From JBMORL01 sp049322335 (GTDB taxonomy: Bacteria; Bacteroidota; Bacteroidia; Flavobacteriales_D; UBA2798): a stretch of DNA of 28,662 nucleotides. A model generated the notes under the pieces. It saw nothing but the letters and a program-made list of their open reading frames with translations. It ran no database searches and had not been told where the DNA came from. Position numbers and translations under genes: made by a program. Shown piece after piece: positions 14,207 through 22,996 of this stretch (the stretch's first letter is position 1; each line of letters starts with the position of its first letter). The stretch is from contig JBMORL010000019.1 in assembly GCA_049322335.1 (NCBI GenBank), forward strand, positions 1-28,662. Direction: 5' to 3'.

Positions 14207-17101
14207 CTATTTCAGTTTGTCTGCTTTCTCCTGTGCCTCAGCCATTACCTTATTGGCTTTTTCGTCAGCTTCCTTCTCTATTTTCTGCGCTTTTTCCTCG
14301 GCTTCCTTGTTTAGTTTGTCGGCTGCTTTTTGTGCCCCGGTTTTTTTCAACGGATTATTTCCTGCTTCAGCAATCAGTTTATCTCCCGATGCTTTTCCTT
14401 CAGATCTCACTTTATCGGCTGCTTTTTTCCCTTCGGCTCTCAGTTGCGCTGCTTTTTCTTCTGCTTCCTTCAGAATTTTTTGCGCTTCTTCGTTGGCCTT
14501 GTCTTTTATGTTATCTTTTACTTCTTCTACTTTTTCTTCTACTTTATCTTTTATCACATCCTTGATTTCTTCCTGTGTATCTTTCATATGATCTTTCAGG
14601 TCGGTTTCAATTTTAGGGTCGGTAACCGTTCCGCCAATTTTTGCACGAATGTTTACGGTTTCACTCAATTCAATATTCTGCCCTGTTTTCTGACTGGCTT
14701 TAGATACGAGGTCATTAAGCACATTGTTGGCTGCGCTGCCAAATTCGCTGCGGGGAACGGCCATATCCATTTTGTAATCGATGGTCTGGTCGAAACCGGT
14801 GCTTCCGCCAATAGTGGTTTTAAAACCGGATATTTTTACATCGTAGTCATCCACCCACACTCTTCCGTCTTTGAAAGTATACGAAACGTTTACATCATTG
14901 ATGGTTTGCTTCGAAAGACGGCTGATCTTTAATTTTTCGGCCAGTTTGTTCAAGGGTTCAAATCCTTCTATGTAGATACTTTTTGTCTGCATGTTCCCGC
15001 CACCCGTTAGTGTGTTGAGTTCAGGTTCCATTTTTTCATTCAGCTTAGCCACGAACTTCATATCGGTACTGAATTTTCCCGTGCATTTGGAAGCTATGGG
15101 AGCTATTTTATCAATGGTGTTAAAGGTATTTGCTGCTTTTTGAATGTCGATATTATTCATCATGAAATTCATGTCCACATCGGGCGCTTTCTCATTGGGA
15201 GTGGCATAAGAACCATTCATTTTTATACTGCCATCCAGTGTATTGAATGATAAATTTTCAAGCGTCATCACACTTTCACTCATTTTCACTGTTCCGTTTA
15301 CGTTGTCAAGCACAATTTCTGGTTTGCCGGGATCATTAGGATATTTCAGTTTTCCGATCTGGGTTCCGAGTGTAAAATTTACATTTTTTGGAACAACAAA
15401 TACATACGATTCTGCACTCCCTGTTGCTGTATTTGCCCCTGCTGTTGCTGTATTTGTTGTTGCTTCAGTTCCTTCACCGTTAGATTCACCTATAAAATCC
15501 GCCATATCAATTTCGGGAGAGGAAACATTGAATTCGCCATTCAGTTTATCTCCTTTCAGGAAATAAGCAAGATAATTGTTCATTTTTCCATTGGCACTGA
15601 TCTCCGATTTATCTACTGTAGCTTTAAAATCATTCAGCGCCAGCTCCTGTGGAGAAAAATTCAACCCTGCAGATTTTATTATGGTGGGATAAGGCATGTC
15701 TTTACTGGAATAACTTACATCTGTAGCCAGCATTTGCCCGGTAGCTTCAAAAGCTTCATAATTTCCGTTGTCGATGGACGACATATGCCCGTTGATTTTC
15801 ACGTCAGCATTAATTTTACCTGTATAACTCTCGCCTTCGCTTAAAGGAACAACATCTTTGATGGTGGAAAGATCAAAATTTCCCTGTATTCCGGCTGTGA
15901 TGCCCGGATCAGTCATCAGTGTTACCAGTTTCAGGTAACCTGCAATGGTATTTCCTCCGAAATTCATCTGCATTTTGGCCACGTCCACTACCATATCATT
16001 CATCGTTACATCACCCTTGGAGTTGACGTTGGCTTTGAGATAAATCCCCGTTGCTGATTTGGGCATACCGGGATATTGAAAACTACCGTTGTCCACACTT
16101 AAGTTGATATCCATCGCGGGCATGGATTTTTCGCTGTAAACACCTTTTATTTTTCCGTTGAATGCAGCATTTCCTCCGAACTTTATGTTTTCATATCCTT
16201 CGGTATAGGCTGCGGGAATCATAGAATACAAACTTCCGAAATCGGTTTTTTTGGAATCAAATGAAAGATCCATTTCCATTTCTTCTGCCAAAGTAAGATA
16301 ACCGTTGAAAGCTACATCAAGATTATTGAGTTTGGCAACATTATCTTTAAATGTAAACTTCATTTTCGGCATATCCATGTCGAGGTTTATTTGAATATCG
16401 GCTTTGGTGTGCTTCACGTAAGCTATATCATCATAAATAAAATCGATCGTATCTGCTGTAGTAGTGGTTTTAAATTCAAAAAGATCCTGTGTAAAATCTC
16501 CTTCTCCTTTGTGATTCAGATTTACAAGCCGTGCATACATTTTCGAACTGCGGTCGTCATAGGTAATATTTCCGTTCTCAATGTAGTATTCACGCACCTT
16601 CAATGCAAACTTTGTCTCTGATGTATCTGTTCCTTCAGCAATTTTGGTACTGTCGGATTTTACTATGTCGTAATTGGCTTTTCCGTTTTCCAGTACAATC
16701 ACATTGATATTGGGTTTTTTAATACCCACTTCACGGATGTCAATATTATCTCCCCACAAAACGCTGTACAGGTCGATGGTAAAAATCATGTCTTCTGCAT
16801 TGACCAGGTCCACTCCCTCAAATTCTTTCTCGCCCGATAATTTTATGTTTTTCAGCTCAAGGGTAAAATTGGGAAAAGTGGAAATGAGAGTAAGTTCATA
16901 ATCTTCACATTCAAATTTTCCGTGAAGGTTTTTGTTGATTTCACTTTTCACCATTTCAAAAATCTGCTTCTCAAATATAAAAGGCAGAAGTAAAATGGTA
17001 ATAAACAACAACAGGAAACTGATGCCGGTCCATTTAAGGATGCGTTTCCATAATGGTTTTTTTACTTTGGGTTGGTCAGGATTTTTTTTCTTGAAAAACA
17101 T
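14207..17101 (-). CDS. AsmA-like inner-membrane protein with coiled-coil tail
   Basis: A 964-residue protein. A basic N-terminus (KKKNPDQPKVKKPLWKR) precedes one transmembrane helix at about 21-43. It is followed by the AsmA N-terminal signature (FEKQIFEMVKSEINKNLHGKFECEDYELTL, split here as seen) and long periplasmic beta-rich repeats typical of AsmA/TamB-type bridge proteins. A low-complexity Thr/Ala/Asn linker occurs mid-protein (TNTATAGANTATGSAES). The last 125 residues or so are an Ala/Glu/Lys-rich helix with repeated 'EEKAQKIEKEADEKANKV'-like heptads, probably a coiled coil. AsmA proteins influence lipid transport and outer-membrane assembly. It lies directly upstream of the OmpA-type gene, suggesting a joint envelope function. 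Family is solid; the exact role is unknown. Confidence 0.87.
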   Translation of the reverse strand: MFFKKKNPDQPKVKKPLWKRILKWTGISFLLLFITILLLPFIFEKQIFEMVKSEINKNLHGKFECEDYELTLISTFPNFTLELKNIKLSGEKEFEGVDLVNAEDMIFTIDLYSVLWGDNIDIREVGIKKPNINVIVLENGKANYDIVKSDSTKIAEGTDTSETKFALKVREYYIENGNITYDDRSSKMYARLVNLNHKGEGDFTQDLFEFKTTTTADTIDFIYDDIAYVKHTKADIQINLDMDMPKMKFTFKDNVAKLNNLDVAFNGYLTLAEEMEMDLSFDSKKTDFGSLYSMIPAAYTEGYENIKFGGNAAFNGKIKGVYSEKSMPAMDINLSVDNGSFQYPGMPKSATGIYLKANVNSKGDVTMNDMVVDVAKMQMNFGGNTIAGYLKLVTLMTDPGITAGIQGNFDLSTIKDVVPLSEGESYTGKINADVKINGHMSSIDNGNYEAFEATGQMLATDVSYSSKDMPYPTIIKSAGLNFSPQELALNDFKATVDKSEISANGKMNNYLAYFLKGDKLNGEFNVSSPEIDMADFIGESNGEGTEATTNTATAGANTATGSAESYVFVVPKNVNFTLGTQIGKLKYPNDPGKPEIVLDNVNGTVKMSESVMTLENLSFNTLDGSIKMNGSYATPNEKAPDVDMNFMMNNIDIQKAANTFNTIDKIAPIASKCTGKFSTDMKFVAKLNEKMEPELNTLTGGGNMQTKSIYIEGFEPLNKLAEKLKISRLSKQTINDVNVSYTFKDGRVWVDDYDVKISGFKTTIGGSTGFDQTIDYKMDMAVPRSEFGSAANNVLNDLVSKASQKTGQNIELSETVNIRAKIGGTVTDPKIETDLKDHMKDTQEEIKDVIKDKVEEKVEEVKDNIKDKANEEAQKILKEAEEKAAQLRAEGKKAADKVRSEGKASGDKLIAEAGNNPLKKTGAQKAADKLNKEAEEKAQKIEKEADEKANKVMAEAQEKADKLK

Positions 17102-17261
17102 ATTTTGGAGGATTTGTTTGTTATTGGTTTAAAAATCGAAGTTCGTGTGAATACCGGAACCACGGAGAAAATACCGGATATTTCATATCTAAAATCTTTC
17201 ATCATTCAGTCTTTTATCAGTTTTCATCATTCTAAATTCATCACTCTCAATTCGCAATTCG

Positions 17262-18644
17262 TCATTCGTAATTCTCAACGTTGCTCACATGCAACTCTTT
17301 CTCCGATCTTGCTATTACAGCCGTTGCCAGGCAGTTTCCTATCACGTTCACCGATGTTCGGGCCATGTCCATCAGTGCGTCAATGGCTAAAATCACAAAT
17401 GCCTTGTTGGGGTCGAGCCCCAGTGATTGTACAGTGCTTATTAAAATAATGAACGAAGCTCCTCTTACACCTGCCACTCCTTTGCTGGTTAACATCAGTA
17501 CAAGGCACATGCTGATTTGTTCACCAATACTCAGCTCTACTCCGCACATTTGCGCCACGAACACTGAGGCCAGTGACAAATACAGCGTTGTTCCGTCCAG
17601 GTTAAAACTATAACCGGTGGGAAGCACAAAAGCTACAATTTGCTGGGGAACTCCAAATTTTTGCATGTTTTCCATGGCTTTTGGCAACGCTGCTTCGCTG
17701 GTGGAAGTGGCAAAGGCAATGGAAACAGGCTCAGAAACGGCTTTGAAAAATTTACGAATGGGAATTTTAAACAGCAGCATAATGGGAATGAGAATAGCCA
17801 CAATGAAAACGATTAATGCGATGTAAAGTGTCACCACCAGCATCATCAATTGATTCAGTATTTCAATTCCTGATTTGCCAATGGTGGCGGCTAAGGCTCC
17901 AAAAACAGCAAACGGTGCAAAATACATTACAATGTGAGTGAATTTGAACATCACCTGCGTTAAACTTTCTGAAAAATCGAGCATCGTTTCCTTGTGTTTC
18001 CCTTTTACCATCGAAAGAGCGATGGCAAACAAAATACTGAACACTACGATCTGTAACACCTGGTTATCAGCAATGGATTTGGCAATATTTTGCGGAAAAA
18101 TATCAACGATCACATCGTGATCGGTTTTATTCGCTTCCAAAAGTTTGTTGGCTTTTTCCTGGGTTTTTTCGTCTACTTTAAGTTCTGAAGTATCTACACC
18201 TTTTCCAGCCTGTGAAATATTGATGGCGGCCAGTCCGATGAACAAAGCCAGTGTGGTGACAATCTCAAAATAAATAATAGCTTTCAATCCCATTCTCCCC
18301 ACCTGTTTTAAATTGGAGTGGCCGGCAATTCCCACCACGAGTGTTCCGAATAACAGCGGGGCAATAATAGTTTTTATGAGATTAAGAAAAATTTTACTCA
18401 GCCGGTCGAGTTCGGGAGCGAATTCAGGAAAATCCACACCCACTTCAATTCCGGCCAGCATGCCGAACATGATCCAGAGTGTAAGGCTCTTCTTCACAAA
18501 GGTCATGTACGTTAGTAAACCCAGTATAAGATAGCGGAAGGTTAACGTTACGGCAGGATCAGCAAGATCGTTATTGGCCAGTGATGCAATGAGCAAAATG
18601 GCGTTGAATGAATAGATCAGTGCAAAGGGGCCTTTTTTAAACAT
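17262..18644 (-). CDS. Dicarboxylate/amino acid:cation symporter (DAACS/SDF family)
   Basis: A 460-residue multi-pass membrane protein. It has the hairpin-1 motif STSEAALP (314-321), the NLDGT motif (348-352), hairpin-2 GVAGVRGASF (389-398), and the substrate helix with D422, D426, R429, T430 and N433 in DALMDMARTSVNVIGN. The Asp/Arg pair is that of glutamate/aspartate carriers; position 437 is Asn where the archaeal GltPh has Asp, as in many bacterial members. The first 52 residues form an extra segment with two hydrophobic stretches before the usual first helix (SLTLWIMFGMLAGIEVG). The ATG overlaps the aroC TGA by one base (TGATG), implying translational coupling. The substrate is probably glutamate, aspartate or a C4-dicarboxylate. 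Confidence 0.9.
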   Translation of the reverse strand: MFKKGPFALIYSFNAILLIASLANNDLADPAVTLTFRYLILGLLTYMTFVKKSLTLWIMFGMLAGIEVGVDFPEFAPELDRLSKIFLNLIKTIIAPLLFGTLVVGIAGHSNLKQVGRMGLKAIIYFEIVTTLALFIGLAAINISQAGKGVDTSELKVDEKTQEKANKLLEANKTDHDVIVDIFPQNIAKSIADNQVLQIVVFSILFAIALSMVKGKHKETMLDFSESLTQVMFKFTHIVMYFAPFAVFGALAATIGKSGIEILNQLMMLVVTLYIALIVFIVAILIPIMLLFKIPIRKFFKAVSEPVSIAFATSTSEAALPKAMENMQKFGVPQQIVAFVLPTGYSFNLDGTTLYLSLASVFVAQMCGVELSIGEQISMCLVLMLTSKGVAGVRGASFIILISTVQSLGLDPNKAFVILAIDALMDMARTSVNVIGNCLATAVIARSEKELHVSNVENYE

Positions 18645-19723
18645 CAGAATTTTGTAGTTAGGTTTCGTAAATAATGATCAGCAATAACCAGGGCGCTCAT
18701 GGCTTCCACCACGGGAACAGCGCGGGGCAATACACAGGGATCGTGCCTTCCTTTTCCTTCGAGCAGTATTTTTTTTCCTTTTTTGTCAATGGTTTCCTGT
18801 TTTTGCAAAATAGTGGAAACGGGTTTAAAAGCCACATTAAAATAAATATCCTCTCCGTTGGAAATTCCGCCCTGTATTCCTCCTGAAAAGTTGGTGGAAG
18901 TATGTACTCTTCCTTTTTTCATTTCAAAAACATCATTGTGTTCCGAACCATTCATTTTTGTTCCGGCAAACCCCGACCCGTATTCAAATCCTTTTACAGC
19001 ATTGATGTTCATCATCGCTTTGGCCAAATCGGCATGCAATTTATCAAAAACCGGTTCGCCTAATCCGGCCGGACAGTTTTTGATCACGCAGGTAATCACT
19101 CCGCCAATGGTATCTCCTTTTTTTCTTGTTTTTTCAATCAGCTCAATCATTCGTTTGGCCGTTTTCTCATCAGGACAACGCACAATATTCTTTTCTGTTT
19201 TCGAAAGATCGAGTTGTGAATAATTTTTTTCCAAAATAATATCTCCCACCGATTTCACAAAGGCGTTCACCGTTATACCTGGTTTTTTCAGCAGCATTTT
19301 GGCAAAGGCGCCTGCTGCCACACGAACGGCTGTTTCGCGTGCAGAAGCGCGGCCACCTCCTTCGTGATCGCGGAAACCATATTTGGTGTCGTAGGTAAAA
19401 TCAGCATGCGAGGGGCGCCATGCAGTTTCCAGGTGCGAATAATCTTTTCCTTTCTGGTTTTCGTTGAGAATGATAAACCCGACAGGTGTTCCCGTGGTTT
19501 TTCCTTTATAAACACCTGATAAAATTTTCACCCTGTCACTTTCTTTCCGCTGGGTAACAATATGCGATTGCCCCGGTTTCCTGCGGTTCATTTCCTGCTG
19601 AATAAAATCTGTATCCACTTTCATCCCGGCCGGACATCCGTCAATTATGCCGCCAATGGCCTCTCCGTGCGATTCGCCAAAGCTGGTGAGCTGAAATAGT
19701 TTTCCTGTGGTGTTTCCCTGCAT
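18644..19723 (-). CDS. aroC: Chorismate synthase
   Basis: A 359-residue protein matching chorismate synthase along its length. It shows SFGESHG (14-20), the RPSHADFTYDTKYG block (103-116) and GGGRASARET (122-131), which form the FMN/EPSP site. The enzyme converts 5-enolpyruvylshikimate-3-phosphate to chorismate, the last step of the common aromatic pathway, and needs reduced FMN. The start is the ATG at 19723, giving MQGNTTGKLF as in other AroC proteins; an in-frame GTG at 19729 is less likely. A TACATTTG element (minus strand, 19729-19736) lies so close that the mRNA could be leaderless. The symporter follows with a one-base overlap. Confidence 0.96.
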   Translation of the reverse strand: MQGNTTGKLFQLTSFGESHGEAIGGIIDGCPAGMKVDTDFIQQEMNRRKPGQSHIVTQRKESDRVKILSGVYKGKTTGTPVGFIILNENQKGKDYSHLETAWRPSHADFTYDTKYGFRDHEGGGRASARETAVRVAAGAFAKMLLKKPGITVNAFVKSVGDIILEKNYSQLDLSKTEKNIVRCPDEKTAKRMIELIEKTRKKGDTIGGVITCVIKNCPAGLGEPVFDKLHADLAKAMMNINAVKGFEYGSGFAGTKMNGSEHNDVFEMKKGRVHTSTNFSGGIQGGISNGEDIYFNVAFKPVSTILQKQETIDKKGKKILLEGKGRHDPCVLPRAVPVVEAMSALVIADHYLRNLTTKF

Positions 19724-19728
19724 AATCA

Positions 19729-19736
19729 CAAATGTA
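19729..19736 (-). promoter_or_regulatory. Possible -7 promoter element of aroC (leaderless start)
   Basis: TACATTTG on the minus strand matches TAnnTTTG and ends 5 bases before the aroC ATG. A -33 TTG is not evident (TGGTG is the nearest), so the call is tentative. If used, transcription would begin at or near the start codon. Confidence 0.4.
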
Positions 19737-19800
19737 TAACTAAGACGGGCACCATTCGTTGCATTTTGTTGAAAATTATCAAACGTAGTGGAAATCGTGA

Positions 19801-21447
19801 TTATTTTATCCTCACCCGCTTCAGGTTAAGCATATTCATGGCATTCAGCTCAAGGCCTTCCACGTTGTTTTGCACAAAGTGGATCACTTCATCGTAAAAC
19901 AAAGGTATTACAGGTGCTTCTTCCAGAAGAATTTCTTCCATCTGGCGATAGAGTTCAAATCGTTTAAGCTCATCGGTTTCCTTCAGCGCAGCTTCAAAGT
20001 ATTGGTCGTAATAGATATTGTAAAATTGCGTGTAATTGGGGCCTTTCGGATTTTTATTGCCGCTGTAAAACAATTGCAGGAAATTGATGGCATCAGGATA
20101 ATCCGCTGTCCACGATTTGCGGAAAAGGTTGGTTTGCGATGAAGCGATCATTTGTGTCTGCACATTTTTCATCACTACTTCCATTTTTATTTTTAGTCCG
20201 AGTTCGGTTAATTGCGATTGAATATATTCGGCAATGTGTTTGTATTCGTTGGTGGTGATCAACACTACTTCCGGTGCATTTTTCAGGTCGATCTCGGCTT
20301 CAAACAACAGGGCGCGGGCTTTGTCCATATCGTAGGTAAATCCATCCACTCTCGAATATTTAAACGAATTTAGTCCCACGGGGCAAAACCCGAATTCAGC
20401 GGGCATACCAATGCCATTACGTAACTGGTTGACCATTGCTTTCCGGTCAATGGCGTAATTGATGGCCTGCCGGATTAGTTTGTTTCGTAACGGGCTTTCT
20501 TTTACGATTTTTTTATTGGGATCCACCAAAATTCCAATGTAATCGGTTTTTAGCCAGGGATGGCGTTGCAGGTACATTTTGTCTTTGAAACTTTCGCGCA
20601 ATTCGCCATTGGAAGTGAGCAGGTTTTCCTGGTAACTCGGATGCAGCCCTGAGATAAATTCAAATTGCCCTTTCAGAAATTGTTTGTATTCCACATCTTT
20701 TTCGCGGATAAAGGAAACAGAAACAGCATCTATATAGGGAAGACGGTTCCCCTGTTCATCGCGCTCGAAATAATTTTCATTTTTCACCATCACCAGTTTC
20801 ACCTTATCGTGCCAGGTTTTAAACTGAAAAGGGCCTGTTCCTACAGGATTTCTTGTAAAATCTTTTCCGTAATAATCCACTATCTCCAAAGGCACTACCG
20901 AACAAACAGGAAGTGTGAGCTGTTCTAAAAAAGAATGTTGGGGTTGCGTTAAATAAATCTTAAGCGTGGAATCATTTACAGCTACAAAACCCATGTTGTT
21001 GGAACGTTCGCTTTTGTCAATATTTTTAAAAACATAAATACCCGGTGAAGCCGTTTCGGGATCGGTGATGCGAAAAAAGCTGTTTACAAAATCCTGCGCC
21101 ACTACTTTTCTTCCTTTTCCTGCTTCAAATTGCTGATGATCGTGAAAAAAAACATCGTTGCGCAGGTGAAAGGTATATTCAGTTTTATCGTCAGAAATTT
21201 CCCAACTGGATGCAATGCAGGGAATCACCCGCAATTCATTATCCAGTTGTACTAAACCGTTAAACAACTGATTCATGGCCCAGCAATCTTCGAAAGCGGT
21301 TGAATAGGCAGGGTCGAGAAAGGAAATGCCGGCCGATTCATTGTATCGGAATACTTTTTTCCCGTTGAGATCGCCTTTTTTCCGGCCTCCGCAGGCCATT
21401 ATTACGAGGCTAACAAGAACAACAAGCAGAAATTTTACATTTTTCAT
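19801..21447 (-). CDS. Family 5 extracellular solute-binding lipoprotein (peptide/nickel type)
   Basis: A 548-residue lipoprotein. The signal peptide has a lipobox VIMAC with Cys19, and the mature protein follows the SBP_bac_5 (DppA/OppA) plan. Signs are SFLDPAYSTAFEDCWAMNQL near the start, WEISDDKTEYTFHLRNDVFF, RNPVGTGPFQFKTW, IRQAINYAIDRKAMV, and a C-terminal 'EEAPVIPLFY' block. It probably binds peptides or a related ligand at the outer face of the inner membrane or in the periplasm. No ABC permease or ATPase for import is adjacent, so the partner must be elsewhere. It lies 77 bases upstream of aroC on the same strand; no terminator is obvious between them. Confidence 0.9.
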   Translation of the reverse strand: MKNVKFLLVVLVSLVIMACGGRKKGDLNGKKVFRYNESAGISFLDPAYSTAFEDCWAMNQLFNGLVQLDNELRVIPCIASSWEISDDKTEYTFHLRNDVFFHDHQQFEAGKGRKVVAQDFVNSFFRITDPETASPGIYVFKNIDKSERSNNMGFVAVNDSTLKIYLTQPQHSFLEQLTLPVCSVVPLEIVDYYGKDFTRNPVGTGPFQFKTWHDKVKLVMVKNENYFERDEQGNRLPYIDAVSVSFIREKDVEYKQFLKGQFEFISGLHPSYQENLLTSNGELRESFKDKMYLQRHPWLKTDYIGILVDPNKKIVKESPLRNKLIRQAINYAIDRKAMVNQLRNGIGMPAEFGFCPVGLNSFKYSRVDGFTYDMDKARALLFEAEIDLKNAPEVVLITTNEYKHIAEYIQSQLTELGLKIKMEVVMKNVQTQMIASSQTNLFRKSWTADYPDAINFLQLFYSGNKNPKGPNYTQFYNIYYDQYFEAALKETDELKRFELYRQMEEILLEEAPVIPLFYDEVIHFVQNNVEGLELNAMNMLNLKRVRIK

Positions 21448-21540
21448 AGAGTAATATTACCAAAGTCCCGCACTCACCGGAATGCCCTGGTAAAAGCCTT
21501 TTCAACAAGAATTTCAACAGGGAGGGAAGTTTTATGTTTT

Positions 21541-21636
21541 AGGTTGTAAGTTCTATGTTAAAATGCCAAGGATTGAGCTAAAAAAGTCATTTTCTAACGT
21601 TTTATCTTAGAGCCTAAAACATAGAACTTAAAACCT
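21541..21636. repeat. Long inverted repeat in a divergent intergenic region
   Basis: AGGTTGTAAGTTCTATGTT (21541-21559) and AACATAGAACTTAAAACCT (21618-21636) are 19-nt inverted arms with one mismatch and a 58-nt loop. The arms resemble the 'aacctaaaacatagaac' low-complexity repeats common in Bacteroidota. They lie between the divergent SBP and mtaB genes, so a terminator role is unlikely. Confidence 0.7.
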
Positions 21637-21670
21637 ATAACCGTATTTTTTCCTACCTTCGCATCCCCGT

Positions 21671-22996
21671 ATGAACCAGTATAAAAAAGTAAGTTTTTAC
21701 ACCCTCGGTTGCAAGCTTAATTTTTCCGAGACTTCCACTATCGCACGTATGCTGGAGGGGGCGGGTTATGCAAAAGTGGATTTTTATGACCGCCCCGATA
21801 TTTATATCATCAACACGTGTTCGGTAACCGATAATGCGGATAAAAAATGCCGGCAGCTGGTGAGAAAAGCGCTGAATGTAAATCCCGAAGCGTTTATAGC
21901 CGTTATAGGTTGTTATGCCCAGCTGAAACCGGAAGAGATTGCTTCTATTGAGGGTGTGGATGTGGTGTTGGGAGCCAATGAAAAATTTAATGTGCTCGAA
22001 CATCTCAATCCGGCCGGAAAAAATACAACAGCAAAAATTGAGAATGCAGAAATAAAACAAACGAAACACTTCGTTCCTTCTTATTCGTATGGCGACCGTA
22101 CGCGTTCGTTTTTGAAAGTGCAGGATGGATGTGATTACTTTTGCTCGTTTTGCACCATACCACTGGCAAGGGGTTTCAGCAGAAGCAATTCTATTGCCGA
22201 AACAGTAAATGTGGCCAAAGAAGTAGCGGCAACGGAAGTAAAGGAAGTGGTACTTACAGGAGTGAATATCGGTGATTTTGGTTCGGGAACAGATGAAAAT
22301 TTCTACGGGCTTGTTCAGCAACTGGATGAAGTGCAGGGGATAGACCGTTACCGCATTTCTTCCATTGAACCCAATCTGCTTTCGGATGAGATCATTGAAT
22401 TTGTTGCCCTGTCAAAACGATTTGCCCCGCATTTTCATATTCCCCTGCAATCGGGTTCTGATAAAATTCTGAAAGCCATGCGCAGGCGTTATGAAAGAAA
22501 TTTGTATGCTGAACGTGTATCCAAAATAAAATTACTGATGCCCGATTGTTGCATCGGTGTGGATGTGATCGTTGGTTTTCCCGGTGAAACGGAAGAAGAC
22601 TTCCTGGAGACCTGTAATTTTATCAATAGCCTGGATGTTTCTTATCTGCATGTATTCACCTATAGCGAACGTGATAATACCACGGCTATCCGTATGGGCG
22701 ACCCCGTGCCAATGGAAATAAGGAATAAACGCAGTAAAATGCTGCATATTCTTTCTGAAAAAAAGAAACGTGCTTTTTATGATTCGCAAACCGGTAAAAC
22801 ACGGTTGGTTTTGTTTGAAGCCGAGGAAGAAGAAGGCGTTATGTTTGGCTTTACCGAAAATTATGTGAAAGTAAAAACACCGTTCGATGCATCGCTGGTA
22901 AACCAGCTGGCATGGGTGCAACTGGACGAAACAGACCGTGACGGAATAATGAAAATAAGTGTGAAAGAAATCATCTCTCAAAAACAAACAGCTTAA
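21671..22996 (+). CDS. mtaB: tRNA t6A37 methylthiotransferase MtaB
   Basis: A 441-residue methylthiotransferase. The N-terminal UPF0004 domain carries the three auxiliary-cluster cysteines C14 (TLGCKLN), C50 (NTCSVT) and C81 (GCYAQ). The radical-SAM motif is C154-x3-C158-x2-C161 in GCDYFCSFC. A C-terminal TRAM-like region follows (TRLVLFEAEEEEGVMFGFTENYVKV). The TLGCKLN signature and the length favour MtaB over MiaB or RimO. It converts t6A to ms2t6A at position 37 of ANN-decoding tRNAs. The ATG is preceded by TACCTTCG (21654-21661), a near match to the -7 box, giving a very short leader. The stop codon is directly followed by the ATG of the Lgt-like gene, so the two form an operon. Confidence 0.93.
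   Translation: MNQYKKVSFYTLGCKLNFSETSTIARMLEGAGYAKVDFYDRPDIYIINTCSVTDNADKKCRQLVRKALNVNPEAFIAVIGCYAQLKPEEIASIEGVDVVLGANEKFNVLEHLNPAGKNTTAKIENAEIKQTKHFVPSYSYGDRTRSFLKVQDGCDYFCSFCTIPLARGFSRSNSIAETVNVAKEVAATEVKEVVLTGVNIGDFGSGTDENFYGLVQQLDEVQGIDRYRISSIEPNLLSDEIIEFVALSKRFAPHFHIPLQSGSDKILKAMRRRYERNLYAERVSKIKLLMPDCCIGVDVIVGFPGETEEDFLETCNFINSLDVSYLHVFTYSERDNTTAIRMGDPVPMEIRNKRSKMLHILSEKKKRAFYDSQTGKTRLVLFEAEEEEGVMFGFTENYVKVKTPFDASLVNQLAWVQLDETDRDGIMKISVKEIISQKQTA

Noticed and set aside
14217..14932. Several overlapping plus-strand frames opposite the AsmA tail
   Set aside because: They are produced by the repetitive Ala/Glu/Lys codons of the coiled-coil region read backwards, giving Phe/Ser/Leu-rich sequence.
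17102..17261. Regulatory RNA or small gene upstream of the AsmA-like gene
   Set aside because: It holds low-complexity ATTC/ATTCAT-like sequence and no clear frame, hairpin or promoter element.
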